In this document: in pieces, positions 62,955 through 64,000 of the stretch
How the letters are laid out: every line of letters starts with the position of its first letter
Numbering within the stretch: the first letter of the stretch is position 1
Origin: Pseudoduganella umbonata
Lineage (GTDB): Bacteria > Pseudomonadota > Gammaproteobacteria > Burkholderiales > Burkholderiaceae_D
NCBI RefSeq assembly: GCF_014192225.1
Contig: NZ_JACHXS010000011.1
Span: forward strand, 1 to 64,000
Length of the DNA: 64,000 nt
Direction: 5' to 3'
Notes under the pieces: generated by a model
Told to the model about the DNA's origin: nothing
Databases searched by the model: none
What the model saw: only the letters and a program-made list of their open reading frames with translations
Program-made: the position numbers and the translations under genes

Positions 62955-63596
62955 TCAGGCCCGGGCCGCCGATTGCAGCAGCTGCAGTTCCCACGCCAGC
63001 GCGACGCCGCTCGCGCCGCCGTGCTCCAGCACGACGGTCGAGAGCTCGCTGGCCGATTCCACCCGTGCCCAGTCGCGCTGCCACTCGGAGATCACCGCCA
63101 TCCAGGTCATCGGCACGGCGCCCGCCTGCACCAGCCGGCGCACCGCCATGTCGTGCGCTTCGGCCGACACCCCGCCCGACGCATCGGTCACGATGAACAC
63201 GTCGTAGCCTTCGCCCAGCGCCTGGATCGCCGGCATGGCCAGGCAGATCTCGGTCCACAGCGCCGCCAGGATGAGCTGTTTGCGGCCGCTCTCCTTCACG
63301 AGGTCGGTGACATTGGGGTCCTGCCAGGTATTGATGAAGGTACGGTCGATCGGCTTCTGGTCGGGGAACACGTCCTGCAGCCCCTTGATCAGGTTGCCGC
63401 CACGGTCTTCGATCACCGTGGTGAGGATGGTCGGGACCCCGAATACCTTCGCGGCCTTGGCCAGGCCGACGACGTTATTGACGATCATGGTCGGTTCGTG
63501 GCTGTGCAGGTTGGCGAACTGGTATGGCTGGTGGTCGATCAGGACGATGATGCTGTCTTCGGGGCGAAGCAGTGCGGGAAGACCGGTCTTGGACAT
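62955..63596 (-). CDS. YcaC-like isochorismatase-family hydrolase
   Basis: A 213-residue cysteine hydrolase. The triad is Asp in IIVLIDHQPYQF, Lys in VKESGRKQLILAA and Cys in LWTEICLAM; DASGGVSAEAHDMAVRRLVQ is typical of the YcaC group. AAGGAG precedes the ATG at 63596. Natural substrate unknown. Convergent with the AraC gene with an 8-bp gap. Confidence 0.9.
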   Translation of the reverse strand: MSKTGLPALLRPEDSIIVLIDHQPYQFANLHSHEPTMIVNNVVGLAKAAKVFGVPTILTTVIEDRGGNLIKGLQDVFPDQKPIDRTFINTWQDPNVTDLVKESGRKQLILAALWTEICLAMPAIQALGEGYDVFIVTDASGGVSAEAHDMAVRRLVQAGAVPMTWMAVISEWQRDWARVESASELSTVVLEHGGASGVALAWELQLLQSAARA

Positions 63597-63965
63597 GGAT
63601 GGCTCCTTGGTGAATGTGGCGTTTATCCGCCGTTGCGAAAAGTCGGGAAGGGGCGGCAACGCCGCCGGTCCGTCACGAAGATGGTGTCATGGCGGGCCGC
63701 CCGTGGCACTGACCCGTCTTGCGCCGGACAGTCTGTTTTGATCGCGAGGTCGTGGCGCAACCGCCCGAACGGCACCCTTTCGAGTCGATGCCGGCAGCGC
63801 CGATCTGCTGGCAAACGAACAGGCTCCGGTATCGCATTGCCAGCATCTGCTGATTCCTGAACAGTCCCCGGCCGCCGCCGGGGCGCCTTCCCCGGCGCGG
63901 CCGGCCCTGGCGTTTCCCCAGTAACGGCGGGCGAAACGGGCCATTGCCAAGGTCCCCCCAGGCCG
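63597..63965. other. Intergenic region
   Basis: No protein gene is convincing. A G/C-rich inverted repeat (ccccggccgccgccggggcg, about 63867-63886) is the only structure seen; it could be a binding site or hairpin upstream of the sigma-54 promoter. Confidence 0.45.
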
Positions 63966-63981
63966 TGGCACGCCAATTGCC
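63966..63981 (+). promoter_or_regulatory. Sigma-54 promoter at the right edge
   Basis: TGGCACG-ccaa-TTGCC matches the -24/-12 consensus TGGCACG-N4-TTGCA with a single difference. Transcription would start near 63992 and leave the window, so the controlled gene is outside. The ATG at 63991 coincides with the expected start of transcription and is probably not its start codon. Confidence 0.8.
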
Positions 63982-64000
63982 TTATTCCCCATGAATGTCT

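Noticed and set aside
63623..63992. Short minus-strand frames at the right end
   Set aside because: Arg/Pro-rich products without ribosome sites, overlapping each other and the sigma-54 promoter.

Overview
The window comes from a high-GC Gram-negative chromosome. The gene content and order (hemC-hemD-hemX-hemY, an RpoD with a very long N-terminal extension, TctD/TctE with a porin and a Bug protein, ModE/ModC/ModB, HAF-repeat, GIN-domain and DUF3500 proteins, TonB receptor, GH95 and GH27 glycosidases) fit a soil betaproteobacterium of the Oxalobacteraceae, close to Massilia or Pseudoduganella. That placement is inference from protein families, not from a marker-gene search. I saw no rRNA, tRNA, CRISPR array, IS element or integrase.

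Layout. 1-3.4 kb is an AT-richer accessory island: an orphan VgrG C-terminal fragment, a GH19 muramidase/chitinase-type effector and two tandem paralogous exported proteins that look like immunity proteins. A broken gene with a frameshift and an in-frame amber codon follows (3.4-4.1 kb). 4.1-9.2 kb holds a secreted protein, a HupE/UreJ-DUF3500 pair and pyrophosphatase. 9.3-13.5 kb is the heme operon hemCDXY, divergent from ppc (13.7-16.6 kb). 16.6-24.4 kb is a mixed housekeeping and envelope stretch (S41 peptidase, GIN protein, acetyltransferase, YjdM, SMP-30 lactonase, HAF-repeat protein, HAD phosphatase). rpoD (24.6-27.1 kb) has a long leader with a terminator-like hairpin. proQ, an RNase D-like exonuclease, two multiheme cytochromes c and a second GIN protein follow to 32.1 kb. 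32.2-35.4 kb is a three-gene operon (DUF2946, PCu(A)C copper chaperone, TonB receptor) that suggests copper handling. purU-yaeQ and a stress group (hemerythrin, KGG protein, Dps) embedded in tandem repeats run to 40.5 kb.

40.6-42.9 kb is a molybdate module modBCE with a textbook ModE operator but no modA. A Cho-type nuclease, a YgjP-like metalloprotease, a cupin/JmjC-like protein and a small uncharacterised divergent module follow. 47.2-54.3 kb carries an esterase, a GH95 fucosidase, a GntR regulator with two winged-helix domains, a zinc alcohol dehydrogenase and a CitMHS citrate transporter. 54.5-59 kb is a tricarboxylate-sensing set: TctE-like kinase, TctD-like regulator, porin and Bug binding protein. 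The citMHS and porin promoters share a 36-bp element (tandem YTGAAAGC repeats at fixed distance from the -10), so they are probably one regulon. The right end has a GH27 galactosidase, an ArsR-family regulator with matching operators in front of itself and of a quinone oxidoreductase gene, an AraC regulator, a YcaC-like hydrolase and, at the very edge, a sigma-54 promoter firing out of the window.
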